Shown piece by piece: positions 6,529-6,954 of a DNA stretch of 6,954 nucleotides. A model generated the notes under the pieces. It was not told where the DNA came from. It searched no databases and saw nothing but the letters and a program-made list of their open reading frames with translations. Within the stretch, counting starts at the first letter, position 1, and each line of letters begins with the position of its first letter. Made by a program: the position numbers and the translations under genes. Source of the DNA: Alphaproteobacteria bacterium (GTDB lineage: Bacteria; Pseudomonadota; Alphaproteobacteria; Rhodospirillales; Rhodospirillaceae); the NCBI GenBank assembly GCA_015228695.1, contig JADGDA010000134.1:1-6954 (forward strand), given 5' to 3'.

Positions 6529-6825
6529 ATGAGCACCCGACCGATCACCGTGACCCCCGCCGCCGCCGACCGGGTCCGCGACCTGATGACCAGGAACGGC
6601 CCATCGGCGCTCGGCCTGCGGGTCGGGGTCAAGACATCCGGTTGCACCGGATTGACCTATGTCCTGGAATTCGCAACCGAGAAAAAACCCGACGAGAGCG
6701 TGTTCGAGGACAAGGGCGTGAAGCTCTTCGTCGACGCCAAATCCCTCCTGTTCCTCGGCGGCCTGGAAATGGACGTCCGGGAAGGGAAGGCGGGACAAAG
6801 CTTCGTCTTCAACGATCCGGCGTGA
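6529..6825 (+). CDS. IscA/HesB-type iron-sulfur assembly protein lacking the C-terminal Cys-Gly-Cys
   Basis: This encodes 98 residues. A-type carriers (IscA, SufA, ErpA, HesB) bind iron-sulfur clusters or iron through one Cys in a conserved SGC-x-G loop and two in a C-terminal CGCG motif, and pass them to target proteins. The N-terminal and central family features are here: VTPAAADRVRDLM, LGLRVGVKTSGCTGLTY with C39, the FVDAKSLLFLGGLEMD segment, and the strand SFVFNDP. The frame then stops at TGA (6823-6825), about five residues before the expected CGCG, so C39 is the only cysteine. No CGCG-coding sequence follows in any forward frame. It may be a decayed gene, a binder of another kind, or a partner that needs a full-length carrier. 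The ATG at 6529 is 6 bases after the kinase stop, which suggests co-transcription and translational coupling; GGAG at 6511-6514 is rather far upstream. Confidence 0.85.
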   Translation: MSTRPITVTPAAADRVRDLMTRNGPSALGLRVGVKTSGCTGLTYVLEFATEKKPDESVFEDKGVKLFVDAKSLLFLGGLEMDVREGKAGQSFVFNDPA

Positions 6826-6853
6826 AAGCCGCGCCTGGCCACAGCCAAAGATA

Positions 6854-6926
6854 GTCGTGCGCGGGCTTCCTTCTGGTTCGGACCAGACGGCGGGGCGTGG
6901 GTGGCCGGGGCAAGCCCGGCCACGAC
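6854..6926. repeat. Dispersed palindromic element with nested hairpins after the IscA-like gene
   Basis: GTGGCCGGG (6901-6909) and CCCGGCCAC (6915-6923) are a perfect 9-base inverted repeat with loop GCAAG. It resembles the intergenic palindrome of many alphaproteobacteria, TGGCCGGG-ACAAG-CCCGGCCA, whose reverse translation gives AGLAPATH as seen here. A second arm, GTCGTGCGCGGGCTT (6854-6868), matches the reverse complement of 6912-6926 at 13 of 15 bases, suggesting a degraded inverted partner copy. Between them TCTGGT (6872-6877) and ACCAGA (6882-6887) pair perfectly around TCGG. No T-tract follows any hairpin, so it is not a standard intrinsic terminator, though it could stabilise the operon's 3' end. 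Confidence 0.6.
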
Positions 6927-6954
6927 GGCCTTGGGAGGAGTTGGAAGGCGACGC

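Noticed and set aside
3469..6798. Minus-strand open frame of 1109 codons antisense to the kinase
   Set aside because: It mirrors the kinase gene in antisense, a common effect of high GC at third positions. Its translation is Pro/Gly/His/Arg-rich with no recognisable domain, and it also runs through the intergenic palindrome and terminator. The sense frame has complete kinase motifs.
6823..6825. TGA of the IscA-like gene as selenocysteine
   Set aside because: Read-through gives a Pro/Arg/Ala-rich tail with no CGCG-like motif. Known HesB-like selenoproteins carry Sec at the first Cys position, which is an ordinary Cys (C39) here.
6872..6887. TCTGGT-TCGG-ACCAGA hairpin as an intrinsic terminator
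   Set aside because: The stem is only 6 bases and a GC-rich stretch follows rather than a T-tract.
1..6954. CRISPR array, tRNA or rRNA gene, insertion sequence, phage or defence module
   Set aside because: I saw no regularly spaced direct repeats, cloverleaf or rRNA-like sequence, transposase or integrase motifs, or known defence domains. Almost all of the window is covered by the five genes.

Overview
The window is GC-rich and densely coding, with strong G/C bias at third codon positions. It looks like chromosomal DNA from an alphaproteobacterium, probably of the Rhodospirillales/Magnetospirillum type. Three things suggest this: a receiver-like protein with the alphaproteobacterial 'GPDRRR' linker, a large soluble CBS/PAS sensor kinase, and intergenic palindromes whose arms read like the dispersed 'GGTCAAG' and 'GGGCAAGCCCGGCCA' elements common in that class. 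The taxon is inferred from style, not from a search.

Layout. Positions 1-157 hold no gene I can support, only a short GC-rich palindrome. Positions 158-1063 (+) encode an unfamiliar protein with a degenerate receiver domain at its C-terminus. Positions 1066-1914 (-) encode a second degenerate receiver protein with an acidic tail. The two genes converge and their stop codons are 2 bases apart. Gene two diverges from pepA (2049-3602, +), an intact leucyl aminopeptidase, across a 134-base intergenic region. After pepA come 226 bases with a degenerate dispersed palindrome, a plausible intrinsic terminator and a possible promoter. Positions 3829-6522 (+) encode a soluble histidine kinase with four CBS and three PAS domains. 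An IscA/HesB-like gene (6529-6825) follows 6 bases later and probably shares its transcript. The window ends in another palindromic repeat region.

How the parts may work together. The kinase has no membrane segment, so it should read a cytoplasmic signal: probably adenine nucleotides through its CBS domains, plus whatever the PAS domains sense. No conventional response regulator is present. The two receiver-like proteins nearby both lack the phosphoacceptor aspartate (Gly in one, Glu in the other) and the conserved lysine, so neither can be a normal phosphorylation target. The first PAS domain has a cluster of cysteines, and the coupled IscA-like protein stops just before the family's C-terminal Cys-Gly-Cys. 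A redox or iron-sulfur link between the two is an attractive but unproven idea. pepA appears to be an unrelated housekeeping gene between the signalling genes.
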